Shown one piece after another: positions 23,466 through 35,480 of a stretch of DNA of 64,000 bases (position 1 is its first letter; each line of letters begins with the position of its first letter). Source of the stretch: Cryptomeria japonica (lineage: Eukaryota; Streptophyta; Pinopsida; Cupressales; Cupressaceae); assembly GCF_030272615.1 (NCBI RefSeq), contig NC_081408.1, forward strand, positions 609,768,673 through 609,832,672. Reading direction: 5' to 3'. Under the pieces are notes generated by a model. That model was not told where the DNA came from, made no database searches, and saw only the letters and a list, made by a program, of their open reading frames with translations. The position numbers and the translations under genes are program-made.

Positions 23466-25197
23466 CTAAAAAAGGCGGACAATTCGTTTGCACGGATTCC
23501 CTGGTCGGATGAACTCGGAGACTCGAAAACCGATGGCATTATGCAACACCGCAAGTATCACACTCATGACAATGGGGGCCAACAAAAACATTGCACCAAA
23601 GAAGAAAACTGCCAACTTATAATATTCTTTCCTGAGCTCTAGAAATATGGCCAAGGAAAATGAAATCATCATGCTGTAGAGGGCCATTGATAAGACAGCT
23701 GCGCTTGCACCAACTGCCAAACTCCGATGGCGACGGAAAAAGGTTGCGTAGGCTAGAAGGATTGCTGCTGCCATTGAAAAGCAAAATGCCAGCCAATCGA
23801 AGAATACAAAACCTTGGAAAGAAATCTGGGCGGACAGGGCCCTCTTCTCCTTGTCATCATGTGCTGGCAGGGTGAAGGCCGCCTGAAATGTGACCGTTGC
23901 AATCAATATGGCACATACAGAAAGACTGTTGATTTTTGTCGAATACTTTTCATCACTTGGAAATGGATTTGATGTTTCTCTTGTCTGGTTTGCCGTTGCC
24001 GCCTCCACTCCTGCCATCCCATTTTTGCCGCTGAGGAACCACCAAATCTGCAGCAACGTCAATGCGGTTTAATCATAAGGCTTCCATATAAAACTATATT
24101 GAAAGCAAAATAACTGGCAAGTGAAAATAAGAAAATGTTTTACGCACTGCAAAGTAGGGAGACAATGGTTCTTTTTCGAACTTTTGATTTGCTATGTCTA
24201 GCGCAGTGTATCCATTCTTGTCAGCTATATTAATTACCCTTGCGAAAGACACCAAATATCTCACAACACCCACTTTAGCATTTTCAACAGCGTATTGGAG
24301 AGCAGTTCTACCGTCTTCATCTCTTATTTCAACACAGTCCTCTGCAAACCCGAGTATGCATCTCACAATATCCGTGTGTCCTTGCTGTGCTGCTAAGTGA
24401 AGTGCAGTCTGTTGTTTGATTTTATCCTTTGTAAACGCAGAAGAAGTATCACACTGCAACAGCTTATGAACAATACTCTTGCTACACCCATATAAGGCTG
24501 CCATATGCAGTGGTGTCCTCCCCAAAAAGTAATCCGCCAGTTTGCAGAGCTGAGGGGCTTTTTGTATTAGTGTCCTAGCTGCCTCTGAAGGAAAGGAACA
24601 CATAAAACGATGGATGATAATGAGAGACAAGTGTTGAAACCAGTTAGACATACTGAAAACAAAAAACTTAAAAATCTATTCTAAGTTGCATTCAATAGTA
24701 CCTTCTTTCTGATAGAACAAGGCGTGGTGCAAGCATGTCTGGCCGTCAAATCTTGCGTAGCAACGAGGATCTCTGTTAATTAACAATAACAATTTGAGTG
24801 AATTGGAACGGCCATAGGTGGCTGCTGTGAAGAGGGGAGACTCGCCTTTGTTGTTGCGAATGCTTGCGAGCTCTGCATCAGCTATGATTAACATTTCCAC
24901 GATTTGGGCATCATCTCCTCCTCTCAGAGCCTCGTGCAAAGCGCTGTTCTCCTCTTCGTTCTGAGCTCTCAAGAAACTATGTCGTTGCTCTTCATTCGTT
25001 GATTCTTCATCTGGTTTTTCAAGAAGCTTTTCCACGAAGTTTCTACGACCATGGAAGGCAGATATATGTAAAGCAGTGTCTCCTCTGTGGGAAACCTGCG
25101 CACAAATATTAACATTCTTCTTCTGCATCGTCTCCTCCAGTGCTGCGACTTCGCCCGACACGGCTGCTTTGTACAGCTGGGTGGTCATTCTTTCCAT
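23466..25197 (-). CDS. Ankyrin-repeat protein with PGG domain (ACD6/ITN1-like), three exons
   Basis: Exons are 25197-24702, 24584-24148 and 24047-23466, together 1515 nt or 504 residues. Splice sites: donor AAGAAG/GTACTA and acceptor CTTCAG/AG (phase 1); donor TTTGCA/GTGCGT and acceptor GCTGCAG/ATT (phase 0). The homologous gene at 55093 uses the same sites. ATG 25197 (MERMTTQLYKAA) is preceded by an in-frame TAA. Exon 1 has ankyrin-like units at TALHISAFHGRRNFVEKLLE, NSALHEALRGGD, ESPLFTAATYG and QTCLHHALF. Exon 2 has TPLHMAALYGC, TALHLAAQQGHTDIV, TALQYAVENAK and YTALDIANQ. Exon 3 is the PGG domain, with INSLSVCAILIATVTFQAAF and three more hydrophobic helices, so four membrane segments. Family members sit in plant membranes and act in defence, salt or hormone signalling; the exact role here is unknown. 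The gene looks intact. Confidence 0.88.
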
Positions 25198-25199
25198 TT

Positions 25200-25940
25200 A
25201 TCCTATCCACAAGTATGGTCAAGACTCAAGCTGATTTACGGGCAATGTAAGAAAAGCCGAGACTATAAATGCTTCTTGTTCAAGCTTGTCTATGGTAAAA
25301 GGAAAAGGGTGCTGACGTATTTAATGCCCTAATACAAAGATTGATCAATTGGGAAAACCAAACGACAGAAATTTGGCCAAAGGGTAAAGAGGATTCTTTC
25401 CAAATGGAGCAAAGCCAAGACTGATTTTGGGGCAATGTAAGAAAAGCCGAGACTGGTATTTAATATCAAAATTAGGAGAGTATGAGGTGAGTTTGGAATA
25501 GTTTCTTTGATGTTTCCAAAAAAATTCTATAAAGATAAGAAAATTTGGTGAAGAATAAAGAAGCTTTTCTTTCCATTCAACGTATTCAAAAGGATGGTCA
25601 AGCTGATTTACGCTCAATGTGAAAAGGTATTAAATATAGAAAAGTATAAGATATTAAATATTATAAAAACAGGTTTGTGGTCATTCAGCGTATTCAAAGG
25701 GATGGGCAATGTGAAAAGAAGCTTCGACTAATATCAGACACTTGGTTTCTTTGCCCCACACATATTATCTAGTACTTCTTAAAAGTAAAGTGGTCAGTTA
25801 TTTAATAGCATGGTGAATGACAACGCATACAGGTTCAATAATTGATCAGGAGGAAAATTCGCAGAGCCAAAAGAAGATTTGGTCGAAATGGTCAAAAAGA
25901 GGTGATTTATAATTTACACCATGGAATAATATTTTTGTTG
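25200..25940 (-). repeat. Repeated promoter modules upstream of the ankyrin-PGG gene
   Basis: A module like caagctgatttacgggcaat followed by gtaagaaaagccgagact appears at about 25230, 25410, 25598 and, shortened, 25703. Several copies also carry a version of ctttccatt...gtattcaaaaggatgg, which is the complement of the gene's ATGGAAAG start region. So the 5' end and promoter have been duplicated in tandem several times. Related copies lie at 38870-39370 and 45930-46060. Confidence 0.65.
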
Positions 25941-26205
25941 CCGTATTTCCCAAAAAAAATTCTAAAAGGCAAAGAAAGGTGAAGAATATAAGGCTTTATA
26001 TTGTTTAATTTTTTTAAAATATTAAAATTATGAAAAAAAATAAAATATTAAATATGATAGAATATTTTAACTATAACCTTTTCAAAAGATCTATTCTAAT
26101 TTTTTTTAAAAGAATATTCATATGATTTTTTAAAAATTATTTGAATTTAATCAAATAATTAATAATAAAACAAAAACTCTTTTATTAAAATATTAATTTA
26201 GTATT
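25941..26205. other. AT-rich spacer
   Basis: Nothing is recognisable; the base composition is almost entirely A and T. Confidence 0.55.
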
Positions 26206-26209
26206 CGAT

Positions 26210-28182
26210 AGGAAGGGATTGGGAGCGCTCTGTAACTAGGGCTCGAAACCCAGTGGTGCCGCTGGTTGCAGTACGCTACCGCATGCAAGGGGTCCTTGGC
26301 CTTGCTAGGAAGCCCTCAAGTCATTTATTGCCGCTCCTGCATTAAATGAAGCTGAATAAAGATGGTTTCACCAACCCTAAACCACCCATTTGTCCAACTG
26401 CGAATGCTCGGGAGCCGCAAAAAACCTTCAGCTAAGCAGTGGAGGGCAAGAGGTTTTCATTCCCAGAAGATGCAAGGTTCGAAGCCACTCTCCACCATGA
26501 AGATGAAACCAATCTCGCACCAATACAAGGTGAGGTCCACTCCTCCAAACGCATCACCATTAAACCTAATGACTCCATGCTCTCTGCCATTTCTTCGGAG
26601 ATTTCTAGACTTCGGGATTCATCAATTTTTTTTGCTGCCTTTGATGTAAATAACTTACCATCTCACTATGATATGAACAAATGGTTGCAAGATGTGTGGG
26701 TCAATAAATTAGGGTATCAATTTTCGTTTTGTAGAATGATTCAAAAGGGTTTGTTTTTAATCTTCTTTGACAATAAGGAAAGCCAAAGCAAAATTGTAAA
26801 TAAACAGTTTTGGTCAGTAGGAAATTCGTCTTTTAGGGCGGTTCGCTAGGACCTCGAAGCTTGTAACGATGAAATTCTTGCCCTTTCCTACCCAAAATGG
26901 ATAACTATTAAGAATGTCTCAGCTTTCCTATGGTCCTGTGTGGATAAAATTGTGAAACCCCTGGGGAAAATTGTTAAAATTTGACTCTTCTCCCTCAGTC
27001 CTCCCTCATCTCGATGCTAGACTTCTCATTGCATTAAAACCAGGTTTTAGTTACCCTAGAGAAATTGTTATTCGCCTCAACAATAAAACCTATTGTTGTT
27101 CAATTGAATATATGGGTGGAATAGATGCCTGTCACTTCTGTAAGGTTAGTGGCCATTTTAGGAATAAATATCCCTTATTATCAGGCAAATCTTAAAGATC
27201 TAAAACTAGGGCATCCGGACACCCCCCCCCCCGATAGCTAAAGTTGTGCCCTCTGAACCTACCCCCTCTCATCCCTTCCTCGCCCCCCCCCCAACCTGCT
27301 TCTCCTCCCTCCCCCTCGCCTCTCCCCCACACCCCTCCCCCTCGATGGCTAACTCCATCTTAAACTACAACAATGCTATCAAAGAAGCCCTCGCCGCTGC
27401 TCAGCCTCCCCCCTTTACCCCCCCTAAATCACTTGATACTCTTGCCCATCCCTCAAACCCGAGGACCCTTAATGCACAACAACTAGTGATGGAAAAAGTG
27501 AGAAAGGAAGCAAGGAAAGTTCTTGAACTAAACCTCCTCAAGCAAAAATTGGAAATTGAAGCCTCTCAGTGTCATCTACCTGACCTTGAGGACATTGATA
27601 GGGGTGCTCCAAATATGGCAGACACCATTAATAGGGCCTTGGCCCAGGGCCCCGAGCAACCCACTTGCAAAGAACCTAATGGTTTCAATACTAAGGAACC
27701 CCATACCATGCAAGGGGATAGGGAAGGACCTACTTTGGAGGAGGTACCATCAACCCCTCTAGACGATCTTGGTAATTTAGAGGACTCTAGGGTAGACCCT
27801 GCTAGTGGTGTCCCCTTCACTACTAGCACCCCTATTAGTGCCCTGAAGGCAGGATTTGATAGCCCTCAGGTAGTGCAACCCAGTGCATATCCCTTCACTC
27901 CAGTGGAAACCAATTTTGAACAAGGACTAGCAGTACCTCAAGATGGATTTACTATGGTTAAACATAGGAAAGCAAGAAGAAAGAGGTCTCCTAAGAATAG
28001 CAAGGATAGTGCTATCAGGAAGGAATCTCTAGGCCCTGAGTAAATCTTCGAGGCAAGGAAAAAGAGAGATAGACCCTCCTCTTCTATTGCATTTGATACT
28101 ATCAATATAGAAAACAAAGAGGATTGGCCCAAGTGTTTTGAGGGATTCAAATCCCAAATTGACCCTCCCCAGCCAGGTGACT
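26210..28182 (+). pseudogene. LINE ORF1: DUF4283-like domain, zinc knuckle, proline-rich region
   Basis: A GC-richer 5' leader begins near 26215. ORF1 is read from about 26439 (EGKRFSFPEDARF, then FFAAFDVNNLPSHYDMNKWLQ, a DUF4283-like fold) with a TAG at 26847 and frame changes before IEYMGGIDACHFCKVSGHFRNKYP at 27104-27170. That is a CCHC zinc knuckle whose last cysteine is replaced. From 27246 to 28043 an open frame encodes a proline-rich, then charged segment of 265 residues. In plant L1-type LINEs, ORF1 binds the element RNA. This copy is broken. Confidence 0.75.
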
Positions 28183-29040
28183 TATGTTGAAAACCATATC
28201 TTGGAATATCAGAGGCCTGGAGGCCCCTAATCAGAAATACATCGTAAAGAGATTTCTCAATGCTCATAAGAACATGGACTACCTCCTCTTGTAGGAACTA
28301 AAAGCAGTGGGCTTCACACTACAAATTGGACTCAAATGTATCAAATAGTGGGTAAAAAAATGGCCAAGGATGCCAGGAGGGTAGAAAGACTACTCCAGGA
28401 GGACCTATGTAATGTAGAAATGAATCTCCAAAACTCTCTGAATGATGAAAACCTCACTTGCACTCCGATGACAATAAAAGATCACCTCAGGATGATTCAA
28501 AACCAGAAAATTAAAGGACTTAAAACCAAATCCAAACTAAACTGGTTGGACTCGGGGGACAAGGGCTCCAAATTCTTTTTCCACATGCTCAAAGTTAAGG
28601 AAGCAAAGGAGAATATTAGTGCTATATGGGACAACAACACTCACATCACAGACTCCTAGGGGATCCTACAATGCTTCTCCATCTTTTATTAGAATCTTTT
28701 TACCTCAGAAGAGGTAAATGACGAGCACAGACATGCTAGAGAGCTTGTTAAGCAATTGACTCCTCCCAAGCTTGATGAGAAGGACTATGAGGTTTTCGAG
28801 CGCTCTATCTCAAGAGAGGAAATGGCCATGGCCATCTCCTGTATGGGCAATGACAGATCCCCTGGACCTGATGGATTCCCAGTGGAATTCTATAAGAAAA
28901 ACATTAAGTGGATTATAGACGACCTCCATGCCCTATATTTGGAGGCTATTTCCAAAGGAACCCACTTTACACCCAAGAATCGAGGCAATCTTCTTTTTCC
29001 TATGCTCAAAGGTGTTAAAGAAAAAAAATTGAGCTTTTAG
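28183..29040 (+). pseudogene. LINE ORF2 fragment: endonuclease start joined to reverse transcriptase start
   Basis: ATG 28183 opens MLKTISWNIRGLEAPNQK, the first strand of the apurinic-type endonuclease of L1-like LINEs. After about 50 codons and a TAG the sequence jumps to a region like the linker before RT (LDSGDKGSKFFFHMLK at 28549-28596). Then follows FYQNLFTS with TAG in place of Q, and the RT entry motif GNDRSPGPDGFPVEFYK (about 28846-28896). Most of the endonuclease and everything after the first RT block is missing. The frame is constant from 28183 to 29040 apart from TAG stops. It ends at a junction with a LINE fragment on the other strand. Confidence 0.8.
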
Positions 29041-29099
29041 CTAGGCTAATTTTTTGCCTAGAACCTTGTTCATAAGTATCCAGAGTCTTTTTTCAATTC

Positions 29100-30110
29100 T
29101 TAGCTTCTTTAACCGAGCCTTCCCCCATCACCAAAGTTTCATCTACAAATTATTGGTGAGAGCATGAAGAGGCCTGAGAGGAGGGTTGTAATCCCATAAT
29201 ATTGCCTTTCTGACTTCCCTCTAAATAATTTTACTATGAGCTTCACTCATCAGAATGAAAAGGAAAGGAGATAGAGGATCCCCTTGTCTAATGCCCCTTA
29301 ACGCGGAGAAGAAACTAGAGGCAAATCCATTAATCAACACTGAAAATTTGGGGGTGGACACACATTGTTCAATAATCTGGATGAAGTTATCTCCAAATCC
29401 AAACACCCTAAGGATTCGGAGAAGAAAACTCCAATTGACTCTATCAAAAGCTTTCAACAGGTCCAATTTCAAAAAAAAAGCCAGGTTTTTTATTTATAGA
29501 TAGGGAGTGGATATTCTCATGCACCACAATAATGGAATCCAAGATTTGCCTCCCAGGAACAAACCCATTTTGATGCTTAGAAATTAAATAAGGGATGAAA
29601 TTATTAAGTCTGAGCACCAGGATTTTGGTGAAAATTTTATTTAAAGAATTGCAAAGACTAATAGGTCTAAAATCCTAAAAAGAGCAGGCATCAAATTTAC
29701 TAGGGATGAGGACAAGGAAGGTGGCATTCAGCTCCTTCAAGAGAGAGTGGGATCCAAAAAATTCTTGAGCCGCAGTGACCACATCAAAGCAAATAATTTG
29801 CCAAAAATTCTAAAATAAAAACAAAGGGAAGTCATCAAGGCTAGGGACTTTGTTACCTTCAAAAGAGAAGACCACATTGTGAACTTCATCAGGAGAGGGG
29901 ATTCTAGTAAGCTCCAAGTTCATATCCTAAGAGATAATGGTGGGAACCTCTTGCAAGATTACATTTTGAGCTAGTGGGTCAAGAGGATCATCCACTAAAA
30001 GGAGATTAGAGAAAAAATTGATGGCTTCCTGACAAATCTCATTATGCTTATCAACCCATCTCTGGCCAATCTGAATTTTATTTATTCTTAAAGGAGATTA
30101 AAAAATTGAT
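29100..30110 (-). pseudogene. LINE reverse transcriptase fragment, opposite orientation
   Basis: The minus strand encodes the middle of an L1-type RT: LISKHQNGFVPGRQI-like sequence near 29560, KLDLLKAFDRVNWSFLL (block with the first catalytic aspartate) at 29472-29410, and GIRQGDPLSPFLFILMSEA near 29240. The upstream part (TRIPSPDEV and FDFRPISLCNSL-like words) is broken by stops and small indels. It overlaps in domain content with the plus-strand LINE at 28183-29040, so the two are separate copies rather than one inverted element. Confidence 0.78.
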
Positions 30111-30176
30111 GGCTTCCTAGCAAATCTCTTCATGCTTATCAACCCATCTCTGGCCAATCTGAATTTTATTTATTCT
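30001..30176. repeat. Tandem duplication of about 90 bp
   Basis: The block starting ggagatta and containing tcaacccatctctggccaat occurs at 30001-30091 and again at 30093-30176 with few changes. It duplicates a piece of the minus-strand LINE. Confidence 0.8.
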
Positions 30177-30179
30177 ATT

Positions 30180-30820
30180 TTGTTATCTATCCTTAATTTA
30201 TGGTTTAAGTTGTCCTAAAATCTAGGGACTAGGATTAGTTTAGATTTATGGCTATAATTAGATGCTTATTCCTTTAAATTTTAGAACATTAATAGCAAAT
30301 AGAGATTTTAAATTATTTTACTTAATGGTATAGTTCTTGGAGGGGGGTCTATGTGTATAGGAACCCACGACTTAGTTATGACTTAGGAAATTAGAGTTCT
30401 GATTAATTATTCATTTTATTCATTTTCCATGCAATATCTTAACTTCTATAGTGCTTCCTAATATCTATTGACTAGTATTATTTATGAAAACCTTCAAGGG
30501 GCTACCAATATGTCACAAGGAGACATGTTTTTTATTAAGAAAAAATAGGTTTTGAGGGGACCCAAAACCCCGTACATCATATCCAAAGATAGATCAAAAA
30601 ATTATCTAGACCAGAGTTAACAACAACAAAATAGAACAAGCTGCAAGAGAGAATGACAACATAAACACAACAGCCAGAGGAAAAGACAGAGAAAAAACCA
30701 GCGAGAAACTAGCCAAAAGAAACAATGGAAAACAACCAACTACCTACATGAAAATATTGAGACTATCAGTAGCCTCTTTCTCTAGCAATAACATGGTCTT
30801 TGCAGCTTCCTTGAGGTCGA
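30180..30820. other. Intergenic, nothing recognised
   Basis: No coding match. The A-rich stretch at about 30590-30760 lies directly downstream, in minus sense, of the ORF ending at 30828. Confidence 0.5.
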
Positions 30821-30827
30821 GAATATC

Positions 30828-32200
30828 CTAAGGCATAGTTACCTCCACAGCGTTGGTGCTTTGTCTAGTCCTCCTTGTGGTGCGATGGATATCCTTGAAA
30901 CCAGAGACCCCAACATCCATCTCCAAATCCACAAAGCTTCTATCATTGTTCATTTTCTCCAATTTATCCACCATAGCGGACATATTGGTAGAGGACACTC
31001 TCAGCATAGCCGCATTGTTCTCCATTATCCTCTTGAGGACAGTCTTAATTTTTTGCATTTTCAGGCTAATCTCCCCAAACTTTTCATCATATCTATACTT
31101 AAAAAGCTCTATAGCCTCACCATTTTTATGAAGGCACTCTAGCATCATCCTTTTTTCATCTTCTTTCCATAGGGCACACTCATTTCTTTTAGAAACACTC
31201 ACTTTCCCTTGGTCCTTTGTTCTCGCTTGACCCTCTTTCTCTAACACCCTTTCAATCCTTTCCATTTTAGTTGAGGAAGTTCTCTTCTTAAGATGCAGAG
31301 TCTTAATTTCATGAAAGTCCCTATGTTAGAATCGATACATATCAACTGAGGCACTTCATTGCAATTCCCAAGATATCAAACAACATTTCACACTTGTCTT
31401 GTAAGTCCTGGGAGTCCAAGTCCATTGGTTTTGATTCCTGGTTTTCAGAAACTTTAGGATGCTTCTTATCCCCAGTATTAGAATTAGATAAAATAATCCT
31501 CTTACCCTTCCCCTTGGGCTTCACCCTACAACTAGAGGTTTCCTCCGCTGATGGGATGTCATTGTTGTTCTTGGGGGTTCTAACTCTCTTCTTAGGGGGG
31601 TAAGAGGTAGTGACCTTGACATCAGCCTCAAAATCATCTGAACCATCACTAGGGATATATTCCTCCTCTTTATCATCTAGAATTGCCTTAACCTTGTTAA
31701 CCCTAGCTTCCAAATGCTCATAAATTAAAAGGATTATCCCCTGATGGGCCAAAGGGCTCGACCTAGGGTTCTTAATGTGCTTAGCTAGATAGTCATTGAG
31801 GGAAGAAACCATTTAAAAGGGAAAGGAAACCTTGTTCCCATATCTAAAATGATTCAGAAACACAAAATCATAGCTATAAACTATAGTAAACCTCCCATCA
31901 ACCGTAACATATTCCATAATCACTTTCAACATTTTACGCCAAAATCTTTTTACGTGTTTGGGGGCGAAGTAAGTCCCGTCGTGCTTGACAAGCCTCTCCT
32001 TTTTGTCTTCGTTATTGGGAAAAGTCTTCACCGCATTGTTAGAGAATTTTCTATCCCTGAAGAATTTGGCCCCTTCCATCGACAACCCTATCACCTCCGC
32101 AACCAGCTTCTCATCCAATTTCATTGTCTGCCCAAACAAAGTGACTCTCTTCTTGTTCCATCCCTTGACAAAGAGTTTGGAAACCTAATCCTTTTTCCAA
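30828..32200 (-). pseudogene. Copy C of the unclassified transposon-borne protein family
   Basis: Read on the minus strand, 32186-31813 encodes VSKLFVKGWNKKRVTLFGQ..., then VIGLSMEGAKFFRDRKF, EYVTVDGRFTIVYSYDFVFL and NHFRYGNKVSFPF. After a TAA, the same frame continues (31812-31342) with SSLNDYLAKHIKNP, acidic and basic patches, and a K-rich PPKKRVRTPKNN. A frame change leads to 31265-30828, a coiled-coil-like segment (LHKNGEAIELFKYRYDEKFG). The order of GL(S/I)xEG, (E/K)Y(V/I)T(V/L)DG, NH(F/L)RYGxxxSFPF and a terminal coiled coil matches copies A and B, though the sequences are much diverged. I cannot assign a known domain. Confidence 0.5.
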
Positions 32201-32479
32201 TGTATCTTTTCCATATAAGCTGTTATCCCCCTTTTTTGTACCCTTCTCCAAACTTTATGATTGTCCTTCCAACCTTCACAACTCGTTGGCTCATTCTTGT
32301 TAATATTTCCCCCCATGGTTTAAGCAATTCCAACTACCCCACCTTCACTAGATAAAAAATATACTCTGCAAAAACAATGGAGAATAGCAGAGCCAAGGCA
32401 AAGCAAACACAAAATCGCCCTCAAAATGTGTGGGGTAGTCCACCTCATGCAGTATAGAAACTTCCCGCCAGCTCGACCA

Positions 32480-32716
32480 TCATTAATGAAATAGCTCGAT
32501 CTAAGGGCCATCATGAAAAAATAAGGGGGCAGCCTTTCCATTTATGTGATCAAAAAATAATTTCTCCTTAGCCTCTAAAGGCTTATTGCTTTCACCTTGC
32601 CATATAGAAGGGGTCGATAACTTAACTCCTAAGTTAGCAAAAGTGTCTACAACCTTATTAGCTTCCCTATAGGTATGCAATATAACACACCTAGCACAAG
32701 GAGACATGTTATCCAA
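32480..32716 (-). pseudogene. LINE RNase H C-terminal fragment
   Basis: The minus strand encodes ARCVILHTYREANKVVDTFANLGVKLS, matching the last helix region of the RNase H domain at the end of plant LINE ORF2 (consensus near YREANxxADxLANxG). The rest of ORF2 is absent. It is a truncated end of a LINE distinct from the RT fragment at 29100-30110. Confidence 0.7.
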
Positions 32717-32754
32717 GGTCAGCCCTCAGTAATATGTGTAAGCAATAAAAATAA

Positions 32755-33130
32755 ATAATTAATGCATATGCCTCTACATGTGTACATCTAGCATATGGCT
32801 ATTTTTAGATCAATAGTTAAAAAGGGTGTAAATTGAATATTTTCTCCTTATTATGAGGTGAATTGAATACCATTAAATTCGAGAAAATAGTGACACATCA
32901 TGAAAATTTAAGCTTATTTAGCCCATTAAAGGTCACAATTCCCTAATGAATTCATATCTTCAAGATAACAATGGCTATATTAGCACTAAATTCCCTAGGT
33001 AAGTGCTTATGCATTGATCATGAGTTCTTGAGATGTGTTATGACCCCAATATGATATATATCCCTAAGTATAAATTATGTATTTTTAATTATAATAAGGA
33101 TAATAACTTGTGGCATGCTTTTCCTTGACA
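32755..33130. repeat. Dispersed repeat, related to 39430-39870
   Basis: Shared words include catatgcctctaca, aaagggtgtaaa, tgaatgatttctcc-like and ataacaatggctatattagc / actaaattccctaggtaa. The copies are strongly diverged. The class is unknown. Confidence 0.5.
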
Positions 33131-33299
33131 TAAGTCCTAGGTAATATAGAAATGTCTCTTAATTAAGATGAAGGGGTGTACCTACTTAGTTAAGCATATC
33201 AAGAAAGAGGAAATATTTCTCACAAACCACCATATATAAAATATTCAATTCAAATATTATTATCTAATTATTCAAGGTCACCCTCGCAAAGCGGTTTAC

Positions 33300-34760
33300 T
33301 ATATTTCTAATTTTTATATTTGTAGACACTAAAAAACTGCATCACCTGTGTTCTTTATTTTTAGCCTAATTGTGTGTATGATCTTCATTATTCACATGAT
33401 CCTGCTCTTTTTCCTCTTTTCCATTTTGTATCTAAATTGTTCCCTTGTCTTCCCATTATGGGTTTGGGGTTGCGTTTTACCCTTAACTTAATCGACCTTG
33501 CATCAGAATTTTCTCTTGTCGCTTTTATAGTGACATTTCACCTAATTGCATCTCGGTTAGGTTTTTTTGCTCCTAATTTGGTCTTCCCGCTTTACCTTTT
33601 CCATTTTCTATCTACATCTTTCCGTTGTCTTCCCGCTTCAGGTGCTAAGGTTGCATTTTGACCTCTCCTTCAGCCCCCTTATGTTGGATTCTTCCCCTCT
33701 CATTTTGCTGATGTCAATTTTCAACCAAAATCCTTGTCATAATTTTAGGTTTTCTTGCTTGCGTTTTAGGGTTCTATCATTTCCTTATTTTATTTTTAGT
33801 TTCATTGGATCCCCTTTCCTATCTATCCCTATGTTGAGGTTGCATTTTTTCGTCTTCTTCAGTTCCATGGCGTCGCATTCGTCCCTTCTCCACTCATTGA
33901 CCCAGTTTAACCATTATTGATCGGTTTTGTCTGGTTTACCCTAATTTTCCAATCTTCATTCAAATCTTCTCATCTCCTATCCAAGCATTCTCCTTCTTTC
34001 CATTTTCACTTATTTTGACCTAAATTGACTTAATTTGACCCATTTAAGGTCTTCCAGTTACATTAGTTTGACTAACCTGCCCTCTTAGGTTTAATTAATT
34101 AAACTTCCCTTTTTACTAATTATTCTTCTTTAATCTTTCATCAAGCCCCTTTCTCTTTTAATATTAATTAAATAGTATTATATTATTTAATTAATTTTTA
34201 TTTATCACCATTAAGTAAATAATTTTAATTAATTAATTAAAGGTTCACTTCTAACCTATAGTTGAATAATTTATTTAAATTATTCAATTATCTATTTGTA
34301 TCTTTGAAATTAAATAAATATCTTTATTTATTTAATTTCCTAATTATCTTCTCATATGAGGATGATATCTTCTTTTTTCAATTTTTAATTGAAAATATCC
34401 TCTTGATTTTCGAAAATGGCAACATTATCTCAAGATTCCTCTTTGATTTCTAAAAGTTATGATTTTTGGAAATATATCATTATTTTTTAATTTTATATTT
34501 GAAAATGAGGTATGCATCCCCAAAAATCTACTTTTTGTTGTTTCATCACATTTTCCTTCATCTCCTTCAACCTTCCTCGAATGGAAGCTCTGTCATGTGC
34601 TCAATCTGGTTCGTCCACTTGATCAAAAATATTTTCGATCCCGCTCATGCGTCAAGTCCTCGATTTTCTATAAATTGGAGCTCCTCTTTCAATCATATTA
34701 TCTAACTTTCATGCATTTTTATTTTGTCTATTTTTTGAGTAATCACCCAGCTTAGATAAT
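33300..34760 (+). repeat. LTR-like remnant with T-rich repeated blocks and AT palindromes
   Basis: Between 33400 and 33660 two T/C-rich blocks repeat (ttttccattttgtatctaaa and ttttccattttctatctaca). At 34300-34340 a palindrome attaaataaatatctttatttatttaat resembles the U3 palindromes of the 13-kb element. The open frames here are low-complexity and do not look coding. I infer an old gypsy LTR or leader, with low certainty. Confidence 0.35.
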
Positions 34761-35320
34761 GTTATTCTATCCAGTTAACCATTAGTAGTTAGCAATCAAC
34801 AATCATTTTAATCACGTATTCCTAGTAAATATCAAACATCATCCAATTTCTTTCATCTTTTTCATGCACATTCCATAATGAGAGTGACATATCATCATTA
34901 GAGATAAAATGAAGAGCAAAGAAGTTTAATTGAAGGAGCACAACGGATGGTTTGCATTTATTTTGTGTTTTGTTTCAGTTATTTTGCTGGTAGGATTATG
35001 AAAGTTAGGATACAATTCTAGCTTCGTGATTAGCTTAGATAAGTTGTATGTTTTTTCGTTTTCAAATTGTTCAATGCCCTTTTTCCTCATATATAGTATT
35101 TATTTCCAAGAATTATCATAACAAGTGGTATCTTGAATCTATCAGTTCAACCAATAGTTTTGTCTCTATCATAACTTATATACCATTTAGAGTTTGGACT
35201 TTATTTTCTTGGTTTTTAAGGTATACATTAGATAAATTCTCAAATATATCATACTTTGATAGTAATTATTTAAAATTTATTGATATTTTTCTCCATAGGA
35301 CACAAAAAAATTGAATATAA

Positions 35321-35480
35321 AAAAAATTATATTTCTGGAAAACTTCTCACAAATTTGGTGGGAATAGTCCTTTGTAATTTACTGTTAGATAAAAAAATTA
35401 TATTTTTGGAAAACTTCTCACAAATTTGGTGGGAATAATCCTTTGTAATTTACTATTACATAAAAAAATTATATTCCCTA
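35321..35480. repeat. Tandem repeat, about 74 bp, two and a half copies
   Basis: The unit aaaaaattatatttctggaa...cctttgtaatttactgtta is repeated from about 35320 and 35394, with a third partial copy from 35462. Confidence 0.8.

Noticed and set aside
33374-33920. Open frames rich in F, L and S
   Set aside because: They arise from T/C-rich repeated blocks of LTR-like DNA and show no domain.
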